A stretch of 15,860 nucleotides of DNA, taken from assembly GCA_002404215.1 (NCBI GenBank), contig DHJG01000165.1, positions 1 to 15,860 of the forward strand, written 5' to 3'. The notes below the pieces were generated by a model, which had not been told where the DNA came from, ran no database searches, and worked only from the letters and a program-made list of their open reading frames with translations. Made by a program: the position numbers and the translations under genes. The stretch comes from Desulfosporosinus sp. UBA4726. GTDB lineage: Bacteria > Bacillota > Desulfitobacteriia > Desulfitobacteriales > Desulfitobacteriaceae. This document shows, one piece after another, positions 6,400 to 14,116 of the stretch (its first letter is position 1; each line of letters begins with the position of its first letter).

Positions 6400-6439
6400 A
6401 AAGAAAAGCCCTCGTTCCTTGCTTTGCGCAAGGGACGAG
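6400..6439 (-). terminator. T-box regulated terminator
   Basis: CTCGTCCCTTGC (6439-6428) pairs with GCAAGGAACGAG (6422-6411) with one mismatch and a 5-nt loop, followed by GGCTTTTCTTT. Its 5' arm is the same stretch that completes the antiterminator, so the two structures exclude each other as in classical T-boxes. Confidence 0.92.
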
Positions 6440-6653
6440 AACTTCTCGTGGTGCCACCCTAATTGACGGAATTTGATTCCGCCCACTTTACAGTCGTTAA
6501 CGAGACTATCCGTTGCCAAAATACCCCCTCTTGGGGTGTCCTACCGAGTATCTCTCAGGCTAGTTCCAGTCTTGCTAGCCCTCCCTGGAGAAAGATTGAC
6601 GCGGAATTTTTCCGAAAGGTTTTATGTGCATTTTGGACAATATTTAATGTTTA
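6400..6653 (-). promoter_or_regulatory. T-box riboswitch controlling hisS-aspS (tRNA-Asp type)
   Basis: Transcribed leader that binds uncharged tRNA and prevents termination. The antiterminator is complete: AGGG (6460-6457) pairs with CCCU (6434-6431), flanking the T-box bulge UGGCACC (6456-6450) and an ACGAG/CUCGU stem. The bulge UGGN pairs with the tRNA 3' end; here N is C, which matches discriminator G73 (tRNA-Asp) and not C73 (tRNA-His). A GAC codon followed by A (6540-6538) sits where the specifier loop should be, on the 3' side of a stem-I-like structure whose apical helix is GGCTAG/CTAGCC. A short stem-III hairpin CGGAAT/ATTCCG lies at 6481-6467. The leader's 5' end is inferred from the promoter. 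Confidence in a T-box is high; the exact stem I fold is tentative. Confidence 0.93.
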
Positions 6654-6659
6654 TCAATT

Positions 6660-6689
6660 ATTCTATCAAATACAGTTACTATTTGTCAA
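6660..6689 (-). promoter_or_regulatory. Promoter of the T-box-hisS-aspS operon
   Basis: On the minus strand -35 TTGACA (6689-6684), an 18-nt spacer and -10 TAGAAT (6665-6660). The start would fall near 6653, giving a leader of about 280 nt, normal for T-box operons. A second TTGACA at 6710-6705 overlaps the stop codon of the upstream hydrolase but has no matching -10. Confidence 0.8.
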
Positions 6690-6706
6690 TTAATTCGAGT
6701 AAATTG

Positions 6707-7327
6707 TCAACACAGGTAAGGATTGTCCCGCTTTTCCTCTCCGATGCTGGTCTCTTCACCATGCCCTGGGAGAACTCGAGTATCATCTGAAAGAATCATT
6801 AGTTTTTCCTTTACTCCTTTAAGAAGTTGAGGCAACGAACCTCCTGGAAAATCGGTTCTGCCAATTGATCCTGCAAAAAGTGTATCTCCACTAAACAATC
6901 CTTCATTGCTTAAAAAACAAACGCAACCTGGGGAATGCCCAGGGGTTGAGATTACTTTTATTTTTTCGTTGCCAATCGTAATTTCTTGCCCATCTTGAAG
7001 CAGGAAATCCGCACCCTGAAGAACGACTTCCGCTCCTAGGTAACTGGAAAGGTTCTTCTTCCCATCGGTAAGCATCTCCGCATCAGCCGCATGAATTCCC
7101 ACTGAAACCGTCCCTAAAAGCCCTCGAAGTTCATCCACTGCACCAATATGATCCACATGTCCGTGGGTAAGCAGAATATACTCTATTGTTAGCTCCTTCT
7201 CTAAAACCCAGCGATGAATCTTTTTCCCGTCTGCGCCGGGGTCAATGATAACGGCTTTCTTACTTTCCATACAGGCGTACAAATAACAATTTGCCCCCAT
7301 GGCACCCATTGCTCGTCCCTCAATCAT
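6707..7327 (-). CDS. MBL-fold hydrolase, glyoxalase II-like
   Basis: Metallo-beta-lactamase-fold protein of 206 residues, the short YcbL/YqgX-like type that lacks the C-terminal helical domain of classical glyoxalase II. The binuclear metal ligands are all visible: THGHVDH (H55, H57, D59, H60), H131 in PGHSPG, D148 in FSGDTLF and H189 in LPGHGEET. Such proteins hydrolyse thioesters such as S-lactoylglutathione or related thiol conjugates; the physiological substrate is unknown, and clostridia often lack glutathione. The ATG at 7327 follows AGGAGGAATCTGG. It is last in the CDF-recJ-apt-relA-dtd run, 11 nt after dtd, and its TGA overlaps a TTGACA motif just upstream of the T-box promoter. I see no terminator after it, so readthrough into the T-box leader is possible. 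Confidence 0.92.
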   Translation of the reverse strand: MIEGRAMGAMGANCYLYACMESKKAVIIDPGADGKKIHRWVLEKELTIEYILLTHGHVDHIGAVDELRGLLGTVSVGIHAADAEMLTDGKKNLSSYLGAEVVLQGADFLLQDGQEITIGNEKIKVISTPGHSPGCVCFLSNEGLFSGDTLFAGSIGRTDFPGGSLPQLLKGVKEKLMILSDDTRVLPGHGEETSIGEEKRDNPYLC

Positions 7328-7338
7328 CCAGATTCCTC

Positions 7339-7788
7339 CTAGAACTTCTTCTCACTATCCAAAAGTAACGTCACCGGCCCATCGTTAATTAGCTCTACGT
7401 CCATCTCTGCTTGAAAGACCCCTGTTTCCACCTTTATCCCGCGACTGCGGATTACTTCTACAACTCGTTCATACATGGCCTTAGCATGGTCTGGAGGCGC
7501 AGCAGTCTTAAAGCTAGGTCGTTTTCCACTACGACAATCACCATAGAGGGTGAACTGAGAAACTACCAGAATTTCCCCTCCCACATCCTGGACGGAACGA
7601 TTCATTTTCCTTTCTTCGTCTTCAAAAATCCGCAGGCCCACTAGTTTATCGACCATCCAAGCTAAATCGTCTTCTCCGTCATCTTGTCCAACAGCTAACA
7701 GGATCAAGAGACCGACGGAGATTTTCCCCACACTTTCTCCCTTCACTGTGACTGACGCCCGCTTTACGCGCTGAACCACACTACGCAT
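7339..7788 (-). CDS. dtd: D-aminoacyl-tRNA deacylase
   Basis: DTD hydrolyses the ester of D-amino acids (and mischarged glycine) on tRNA, a proofreading step in the cytosol. The 149-residue length is standard. The family opens MRSVVQRVKRASVTV; the two active-site signatures are SQFTLYGD (77-84, expected catalytic Thr80) and the cross-subunit GPVT motif (NDGPVTLLL, 137-140), both intact. The ATG at 7788 lies 1 nt after the relA TAA, with its GGGGGA Shine-Dalgarno inside the relA end, so translation is probably coupled. The relA-dtd adjacency is common in Firmicutes. No oddities. Confidence 0.97.
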   Translation of the reverse strand: MRSVVQRVKRASVTVKGESVGKISVGLLILLAVGQDDGEDDLAWMVDKLVGLRIFEDEERKMNRSVQDVGGEILVVSQFTLYGDCRSGKRPSFKTAAPPDHAKAMYERVVEVIRSRGIKVETGVFQAEMDVELINDGPVTLLLDSEKKF

Positions 7789-7789
7789 G

Positions 7790-10003
7790 TTACTGTCCCC
7801 CTGAATGAATCCGCGTGACTTCTGTAATGTCTTTAACCTTACGGATTTTATTCATCACCATTCTTAACTGTTCAAGGTTGCGTATTTCAATACGCAACTG
7901 AATATGAGCAACATTATCTTTTAGTACTCGGGCATTAATCGCCAAAATATGGGCGCGCGTATCTAATACTGTGTTCATAACTTCCGTAACCAGACGTGGC
8001 TGGTCTATTCCATAGATTTGAATATCCACGGGATAGGTAGAATCCATCTGTTCTGCCCACACGACATCGACAACCCGTTCATTTTCTTCTTCAGAATGGC
8101 TGAGTAGATTACTACAGTCTCCACGATGAATGGAAACCCCTCGGCCCCGGGTAATATAACCGACAATGGCATCTCCTGGAAGGGGGTTGCAGCACTGAGC
8201 AAAACGAACCAACACGTTATCAACACCTTTAACCCGTACCCCATGGGAGGCTTTACCGTATGTGCTCTGAGTTAGTACTTTGCTTTCACCTTGTTGGAGG
8301 GACGCAAGTTGCAACTTTTCCCGTTCTTCTTTTGAGAGATCCTCACGCAAGCGCATGAGGACTTTATTGGGAGTTAAAACACCGTCACCTATGGCGGCGT
8401 ATAAATCGTCCACCCCTATAAAGTTATGACTCTTGCCGATTGCAAGGAGATATTCTGATTTCAAAACACTTCCCGGGTCAATACCGAGTTTACGGACCTC
8501 TCTGTCCAAACTTTCGCGACCACGGGCGATGTTATCCTCTCGCTGCTCTTTTTTGAACCATTGGCGAATCCGATTCTTGGCTTGCGAGGTTTTAACAAAG
8601 GACAGCCAATCCCGACTGGGTCCACTTTGCTTTGAGGTGAGAATTTCCAGAATATCACCATTGCTCAGTTTTGTCTCCAGTGGAACGATCCGTCCGTTAA
8701 TTTTTGCGCCAATGCAACGGTGTCCTACATCTGTATGGACTCGGTAAGCAAAATCAATAGGACAGGAACCTGCCGGTAATTCCACAACATCCCCTTTAGG
8801 CGTAAACACAAAAACGGTATCTGCAAATAAGTCAATCTTTAAAGATTCCATAAACTCTCCGGCGTCCCGAGAATCATGCTGCCATTCCAGTAACTGACGC
8901 AACCAAGAAAGTTTTTGATCAAAGTTTATGCTTGTTGGTTTGTTCCCGCTCGCCTTGGAACTGCCTTCTTTAGGACCGCCTTCTTTGTACTTCCAATGCG
9001 CAGCAATGCCGTATTCTGATGTTCGGTGCATTTCGCAGGTCCTAATCTGAATTTCGAAAGGTTCTCCGTGAGCTCCGATCAAAGTGGTATGCAAGGACTG
9101 ATACATATTTGGTTTCGGCATGGCGATATAATCTTTAAAGCGCCCCGGTATCGGCTTCCATAAGGTATGGACAATTCCTAGTGCCCCATAACAATCATTG
9201 ACCGATTCAACAACCACTCGAATTGCCATTAGGTCGTAAATTTCAGTGAGTTCTTTATGCTGAGTGGTCATTTTATGATAGATGCTGTAAAAATGTTTTG
9301 GGCGACCGGCAATGTCTGCATAAATTTCCACTTCGTCAAGGCGTTCTCGCAATTGCACGATAACTTCATTAATATAAGCTTCACGTTCTCGCCGTTTCAG
9401 GGCTATACCTTCAACTAAGTCATAGTATTCCTGAGGCTTAAGATATCGAAACGAAAGATCTTCCAACTCCCATTTGATTCGAAAAATTCCCAGGCGATTG
9501 GCCAATGGCGCATAAATTTCCAGAGTTTCCTGGGCAATTTCCTTTTGTTTATCGATAGAATGATATTTTAACGTGCGCATATTATGGAGGCGGTCAGCCA
9601 GCTTGATGAGAATAACGCGTATATCCTTAGCCATAGCTAAAAACATCTTACGCAAATTTTCAACTTGCCGCTCCACCTTACTCTTGTACTCTAATCGTCC
9701 GAGCTTAGTCACTCCGTCAACAAGCAAGGCCACTTCCGGGCCAAACTCTCTCTCGATATCCTCTATTGTATATGAAGTATCTTCCACAACATCATGAAGG
9801 AGCGAGGCTGCAATGGTTGATTCATCCATTTCCAGTTCAGCCAAAATCTTCGCGACTTCCAGCGGATGTAAGATATAATCTTCCCCAGAGTTGCGAAGCT
9901 GCCCACGATGTGCCGCTTCAGCAACTCGATAAGCCTTTTCTATAATCTCTAGGCCTGCCGGGGATCCCTTTTGCATTTTTGTCATTAACTCCGCGAAGGC
10001 CAT
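7790..10003 (-). CDS. relA: Bifunctional (p)ppGpp synthetase/hydrolase, long RSH
   Basis: Ribosome-associated stringent-response enzyme of 737 residues. The hydrolase HD domain is intact: H46, HDVVED with H70/D71, and D137 in IKLADRLHNMRTL. The synthetase domain carries RFKDYIAMPKPNMYQSLHT (288-306); the RxKD form (R288-D291) marks bifunctional Rel enzymes rather than ExDD RelA. A TGS domain follows (about 393-455), then the helical and zinc-finger-like region with C604/C605 (QCCNPLPGD), and a C-terminal ACT domain (about 660-735). All parts needed for ribosome and uncharged-tRNA sensing are present. The ATG at 10003 follows AGGAGAGGAG. It lies 29 nt after apt and 1 nt before dtd, in one transcript with recJ. 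No defect seen. Confidence 0.98.
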   Translation of the reverse strand: MAFAELMTKMQKGSPAGLEIIEKAYRVAEAAHRGQLRNSGEDYILHPLEVAKILAELEMDESTIAASLLHDVVEDTSYTIEDIEREFGPEVALLVDGVTKLGRLEYKSKVERQVENLRKMFLAMAKDIRVILIKLADRLHNMRTLKYHSIDKQKEIAQETLEIYAPLANRLGIFRIKWELEDLSFRYLKPQEYYDLVEGIALKRREREAYINEVIVQLRERLDEVEIYADIAGRPKHFYSIYHKMTTQHKELTEIYDLMAIRVVVESVNDCYGALGIVHTLWKPIPGRFKDYIAMPKPNMYQSLHTTLIGAHGEPFEIQIRTCEMHRTSEYGIAAHWKYKEGGPKEGSSKASGNKPTSINFDQKLSWLRQLLEWQHDSRDAGEFMESLKIDLFADTVFVFTPKGDVVELPAGSCPIDFAYRVHTDVGHRCIGAKINGRIVPLETKLSNGDILEILTSKQSGPSRDWLSFVKTSQAKNRIRQWFKKEQREDNIARGRESLDREVRKLGIDPGSVLKSEYLLAIGKSHNFIGVDDLYAAIGDGVLTPNKVLMRLREDLSKEEREKLQLASLQQGESKVLTQSTYGKASHGVRVKGVDNVLVRFAQCCNPLPGDAIVGYITRGRGVSIHRGDCSNLLSHSEEENERVVDVVWAEQMDSTYPVDIQIYGIDQPRLVTEVMNTVLDTRAHILAINARVLKDNVAHIQLRIEIRNLEQLRMVMNKIRKVKDITEVTRIHSGGQ

Positions 10004-10032
10004 TGGCGAACTCCTCTCCTCGCGATATACGC

Positions 10033-10545
10033 TTAATACTGAACCAAAGAAAAGATGGGGTAATCGACTAGTTTCTCTCGCCCGTTTAGGAACGTCAATT
10101 CGATTAAAAAACCCATTCCTAGCATTTCTACCCCAATCTTGCTCATTAGATTTGCAGTCGCAAGCATCGTTCCACCCGTTGCCAAAAGATCATCAACGAT
10201 AACGACCCGTTCACCGGGCTTTAGTGCATCCGCGTGAACTTCTAATGTATCAAAGCCATATTCTAAGGCATAGGTTTCACTTATGGTTTTTGCAGGCAAT
10301 TTACCCGGTTTTCGGACTGGAACATAACCAATTCCTAACGCATAAGCGACAGGGGCGCCCAGTAAAAATCCACGGGCTTCCGGACCGACGATCACTTCAG
10401 GTTGCCATGGCTTAATTTTTTCAACAAGGGCATCAATCGTTGCTCGGAATATTTCGCCGTCTTTGAGCAACGTTGTTATGTCCTTGAAGGAAATCCCTTC
10501 TTTAGGAAAATCAGAGATCACACGAATATGATCCTTAAAATCCAT
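10033..10545 (-). CDS. apt: Adenine phosphoribosyltransferase
   Basis: Purine salvage enzyme converting adenine and PRPP to AMP and PPi. From the ATG at 10545 it is 170 residues, the family norm, and begins MDFKDHIRVISDFPKEGISFKD, the usual N-terminus. GPEARGFLLGAPVAYALG (54-71) is the adenine-site region, and the PRPP-binding loop is VVIVDDLLATGGT (114-126). The frame is open for 20 more codons upstream, but a start there would overlap recJ and has no support; AAGGTG sits 6 nt before the chosen ATG. It lies 19 nt after recJ and 29 nt before relA. The link with relA makes sense because (p)ppGpp often controls purine enzymes, though nothing in the sequence shows that directly. Confidence 0.96.
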   Translation of the reverse strand: MDFKDHIRVISDFPKEGISFKDITTLLKDGEIFRATIDALVEKIKPWQPEVIVGPEARGFLLGAPVAYALGIGYVPVRKPGKLPAKTISETYALEYGFDTLEVHADALKPGERVVIVDDLLATGGTMLATANLMSKIGVEMLGMGFLIELTFLNGREKLVDYPIFSLVQY

Positions 10546-10564
10546 CACTTTCACCTTCTTTTTG

Positions 10565-12949
10565 TTAATTTTTCCAATTAAATCCATTCTTATCCACAGG
10601 AGCATATAATAGTTCGCTCTCGAACTTTAAGGACCTGTTGAAGCGATCAAAGCTATTCCGGTAACGTAAAGAGGAGTCAAGATCTAACTTATTCTCAGCT
10701 GGCACCCACGCTAAGACAATCTCGTCCGTTCCTCCAAGGCAACGAATAAGCCCTAATTCTTCAAAGATTCCAAGGGCAATTCGTTCATTTCGTGTAATTT
10801 TGGAATCTGACCCAAAGCGGAAGGGATTAACCACTTTAGCTTTGGTCAATAGATCCCGATATATCTGGATCAGTTCTTCGCGCGTTAAGTACCCACTACG
10901 CTGACGAATCCTTTCTTCATCGACACTTTGAAATCCTGCAAGGGCAATACGAAATATACCCAATTGTCGCAGTTTTTCGACGCCTTCCCTGAAATCCTCT
11001 TCTGTCAGCGGGAGGCCGTGAATTACCCCTAAGCTCGCTTCTTGATCCGAGTCATTCCATGATCTAAGGGTGGGCTCGTATCCGGTGGTGTCCCAAACCC
11101 ATATTCGTCCTTTTACCTCAGATAAAGGCCAATCCTCCTGGTTTAATATCCGCCAATCCAGCCACTCCGTCTCCAGCTCCTCCTGAGTCACCGCAATTTC
11201 CTGGCAAACATCCAGAAGACATTCTTCAATAACTGAGGGACTCTCCTGCCAGTTCGCCTCTACTTGAATATCTTTAATCATTAATTGAACCGCTTCAGGC
11301 CCACGAAAGGTATTCCAGTCCAGGCTAAACGCAGCATCTAATCTCGTTTCTCGATTCAGCTCGTTCAAACGTTCTCCTAGCCGAAAAGCGATTCCTTCAT
11401 ATTCTCCTTGCGATCCAAAACGAAATTTTATATGACTTCGCTCTTTACCGACTGCACTGACAGAATATACTGGAATCCCTTTACAAGCTAAAATCGGTCC
11501 CGGGTTTCCATACCCAAACGGAGCCATTCTTTCAAGATCGCGGAGCAAATCTCCTGAAACTGCATCCAGGGATACTCGACAATCTACTTTTAACGCCTCC
11601 TGAAAAAGAGTTTCCTCGAAAACCGCTGCCTGTTCGTTTAAGCCTTCTCGGAATTGCCCAACATCTTCTGCTAGAAGTAAGAATCCTGCTGCAGCTCTAT
11701 GTCCTCCATACTTGCTCAGTAGGTGTGCTTGTGTGCTTAGTTGCTCCAACACAGGATACCCCGCGATCCCACGTGCCGAGCCTTTAGCTTCTGCCCCTTC
11801 TTCAGAGATCATAAAAACTGGTCGATAATAACGTTCTACCAAACGAGACGCCACAATCCCAATAACTCCATGGTGCCAATGATTCGCCGAAAGAACGATA
11901 ACCCTCGGTAGGGGGTTAGCCTCCACTAGAGCAATCGCCTCAGCCAAAATCTCTTTTTCTGTTTCCTGTCGCAACTGATTTTCCCGAGTCAAGAGACCTG
12001 CCAGCTCATGCGCGCGCTCACGATCTTGTGTCAAGAGCAATTCCAGACCTGATTTTGCACTATCCATCCGTCCCGCAGCGTTTATCCGTGGCGCAACCAT
12101 AAAACCAATTTGACCTGCCTTAAGTGATTTATGCTTTAGCCCACATTCCTCGAGAAGAACCTCCAGTCCGAGGTGTTGCGTCTCTTCCATTTGGCGAAGT
12201 CCACAATAGACAAAAACGCGGTTTTCCCCAATCAAAGGAACTAAATCTGCAATCGTCCCTAATGCGACCAAATCCAAGAGTTCGATTTCAGTGTGTATAC
12301 CCACTTTACTATTTCCAAACGATTCTAACAAGGCTTGTCCTAGCTTGAAAGCCACGCCTACCCCAGCCAACTCACGAAACGGATAACCTGAATCCATTAC
12401 CTTAGGATTTAATATGGCAAAAGCCTCCGGCAAATTATCCGGTGGTTCATGGTGATCGGTGATGATAACATCGATATTTAAAGTTTTAGCAAGTTCCACT
12501 TCCGTGACCGAGGTGATCCCGCAGTCGACGGTAATAATGACGCTCACACCCGCTTTAGCTGCACGTTCGATGGCTTCAGAATTTAGTCCATACCCCTCGT
12601 CTTGGCGGTTAGGAATATAGGCTACCGCTTGAAATCCCAAATCACTCAGGACTTTGTATAATAACGTGGTACTTGTTACCCCGTCCACATCGTAATCTCC
12701 ATAAACAAGTACCTTCTCGTTCTTCTCTAAGGCCAGGTCTAAGCGCTTGATAACTCGCGCCATATCGCGAAAAAGAAACGGGGAAGACAGATTCAGGAGT
12801 GTTGGTCGTAAAAATTCGATCGTCTCTTCAGGCTGGTGAAACCCCCTTAGAGCCAAAATATCCGCGACGATTGGAGATATCCCAAGAGAATCACTGAGCT
12901 TTTGTGACGTTTGTGCAAACGTCGGTTGCATTGACCATATTTTTTTCAC
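10565..12949 (-). CDS. recJ: Single-stranded-DNA-specific exonuclease RecJ, long form
   Basis: 5'-3' exonuclease for recombination and mismatch repair, DHH superfamily. From the GTG at 12949 it has 794 residues, the long Firmicute form with an extra C-terminal domain (E. coli RecJ is about 577). It begins VKKIWSM. DHH motif I is YGDYDVDG (83-90), DHH proper is TDHHEPP (164-170), the DHHA1 domain contains HHGVIGIVASRL (359-370) and GGHRAAAG (415-422), and an OB-fold follows. The C-terminal 250 or so residues are the less conserved extension. GTG is preferred over the ATG at 12997: GGGGAG lies 6 nt upstream of it, and the GTGA overlaps the stop of the CDF gene by 4 nt, a classic coupling junction; the ATG start would overlap CDF by 52 nt. 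Downstream is apt at 19 nt. Confidence 0.95.
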   Translation of the reverse strand: MKKIWSMQPTFAQTSQKLSDSLGISPIVADILALRGFHQPEETIEFLRPTLLNLSSPFLFRDMARVIKRLDLALEKNEKVLVYGDYDVDGVTSTTLLYKVLSDLGFQAVAYIPNRQDEGYGLNSEAIERAAKAGVSVIITVDCGITSVTEVELAKTLNIDVIITDHHEPPDNLPEAFAILNPKVMDSGYPFRELAGVGVAFKLGQALLESFGNSKVGIHTEIELLDLVALGTIADLVPLIGENRVFVYCGLRQMEETQHLGLEVLLEECGLKHKSLKAGQIGFMVAPRINAAGRMDSAKSGLELLLTQDRERAHELAGLLTRENQLRQETEKEILAEAIALVEANPLPRVIVLSANHWHHGVIGIVASRLVERYYRPVFMISEEGAEAKGSARGIAGYPVLEQLSTQAHLLSKYGGHRAAAGFLLLAEDVGQFREGLNEQAAVFEETLFQEALKVDCRVSLDAVSGDLLRDLERMAPFGYGNPGPILACKGIPVYSVSAVGKERSHIKFRFGSQGEYEGIAFRLGERLNELNRETRLDAAFSLDWNTFRGPEAVQLMIKDIQVEANWQESPSVIEECLLDVCQEIAVTQEELETEWLDWRILNQEDWPLSEVKGRIWVWDTTGYEPTLRSWNDSDQEASLGVIHGLPLTEEDFREGVEKLRQLGIFRIALAGFQSVDEERIRQRSGYLTREELIQIYRDLLTKAKVVNPFRFGSDSKITRNERIALGIFEELGLIRCLGGTDEIVLAWVPAENKLDLDSSLRYRNSFDRFNRSLKFESELLYAPVDKNGFNWKN

Positions 12950-13911
12950 CTTGTACTCCCCCCGTTGTCCTCTGGGTCTACTTGACAGCGCTGACAAGAG
13001 GATGCTACCCCTTCTTCAACAGGACATTCCGTATCCCTGCTACTGCACGGCTCCGCGTGAATCAGGACATGAGTTCCATATAATTTCTCACTGATTTCCT
13101 CCTCAATCACATCACACAGTTCATGGACGTCAACGATCGGAGTGTACTTTGCGACCACCAGATGCAAATCAATATGCCTTTCCGCTCCAGCTTTCCGAGT
13201 CCGAAGTTTATGGAATGTGATAAATTCATCCGCATGAAATAAGAGAACTGCGACAATTATTTCACATTCCTCATCTGGCAAGCTAACATCAACTAGTGGC
13301 GCGAACGCTTGCTTCGTTAAATCAAAGGATGCCTTAATGATCATCAGCGCAACACCAAGCGCGATAATCGGATCTACGATGGCCCAGCCCGTAATCTTGA
13401 TCAAGAGAAGACCTAGAAAAACACCGGCCGAAGTATAAACATCTGTCCGCAAATGCATCGCATCCGCTTCAAGTGCCACCGAATCGGTTCGTTTGGCTAC
13501 CCTCATCAGTCGAGTCGAAACTATCAAATTCATAGTCGCAGAAACTCCCATAATAACCAAGCCTAATCCAAGATCTCCAACGGGACCTTCTACGCCGTCC
13601 ATAATCTTTAAGATCTTCTCGATCGCTTCTACGATAATCATAATTGCTGCGACGAATATTAAAACGGCCTCGATCGTACCAGAAACATTCTCGATTTTTC
13701 CGTGTCCAAAAGCATGGCGTGAATCTGCTGGTTTTCCTGACTCTCGTACCGCGAAGAGCGCGATAAAGGCCGCCACCAGATCAATTCCAGAATGAATCCC
13801 CTCTGACAAGATACTAACCGAACCAGTAATTAACCCAGTTGCGACTTTAGCTACCGTTAAAAAAAAATTCGACGCCACGGATAGCGAGGCCACCTGCGTC
13901 TTTTCTTTCAC
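12946..13911 (-). CDS. Cation diffusion facilitator (zinc-type efflux transporter)
   Basis: Membrane antiporter exporting divalent metal for protons. From the GTG at 13911 it has 321 residues and about six membrane helices, then a cytosolic C-terminal domain (VDVHELCDVIEEEISEKL, IDLHLVV). The transport-site residues are H40 and D44 (HSGID, TM2) and H153 and D157 (HLRTD, TM5); the 2 His-2 Asp set is associated with Zn/Cd selectivity. A cysteine-rich tail adds C289, C296, C306 and C309. The frame stays open 49 codons upstream, but GAGGAG lies just before this GTG and a promoter is at 13950-13977, inside the would-be longer protein. It is first in the operon and overlaps recJ by GTGA. A co-transcription partnership of a metal exporter with recJ is positional; no functional link is visible. 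Confidence 0.93.
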   Translation of the reverse strand: MKEKTQVASLSVASNFFLTVAKVATGLITGSVSILSEGIHSGIDLVAAFIALFAVRESGKPADSRHAFGHGKIENVSGTIEAVLIFVAAIMIIVEAIEKILKIMDGVEGPVGDLGLGLVIMGVSATMNLIVSTRLMRVAKRTDSVALEADAMHLRTDVYTSAGVFLGLLLIKITGWAIVDPIIALGVALMIIKASFDLTKQAFAPLVDVSLPDEECEIIVAVLLFHADEFITFHKLRTRKAGAERHIDLHLVVAKYTPIVDVHELCDVIEEEISEKLYGTHVLIHAEPCSSRDTECPVEEGVASSCQRCQVDPEDNGGSTR

Positions 13912-13949
13912 GCGCTTACTCTCCTCACTTTCAAAAGCTCTAAATATAA

Positions 13950-13977
13950 AGTATATCACAACTTTCTGACTGTATAA
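13950..13977 (-). promoter_or_regulatory. Promoter of the CDF-recJ-apt-relA-dtd-MBL operon
   Basis: On the minus strand the -10 TATACT (13955-13950) has an extended TGa before it, with a weak -35 TTATAC (13977-13972) at 16 nt. The start near 13943 gives a 32-nt leader to the GTG of the CDF gene, with GAGGAG inside it. It overlaps the T-tail of the preceding terminator. Confidence 0.55.
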
Positions 13978-14004
13978 AAATAGGACCCCTCGTAAAAGAA
14001 GTCC
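13974..14004 (-). terminator. Likely terminator after the small membrane protein gene
   Basis: On the minus strand GGACTTCTT (14004-13996) pairs with GAGGGGTCC (13991-13983) through Watson-Crick and several G-U pairs, with a TTAC loop, followed by TATTTTTATA. It lies about 113 nt after the stop at 14117. Moderate strength only. Confidence 0.55.
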
Positions 14005-14116
14005 CACGGATCTCTCCGCTACCCCAATCCATTGAAGCCCAGCCATTCTGCCTGACAATATAGTTTATGTATAAGATATCAAATCTCTACTCTTATAGCA
14101 ATATATTTATAATGAA

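Noticed and set aside
10546..10605. 20-codon N-terminal extension of Apt
   Set aside because: It would overlap recJ and is not part of the family; ATG 10545 has a good Shine-Dalgarno and the canonical N-terminus.
12950..12997. ATG start of recJ at 12997
   Set aside because: It would overlap the CDF gene by 52 nt; GTG 12949 has GGGGAG at 6 nt and a GTGA junction.
13912..14058. 49-codon N-terminal extension of the CDF protein
   Set aside because: The predicted promoter and Shine-Dalgarno lie within it, the length and start of CDF relatives favour GTG 13911, and a terminator hairpin overlaps the extension.
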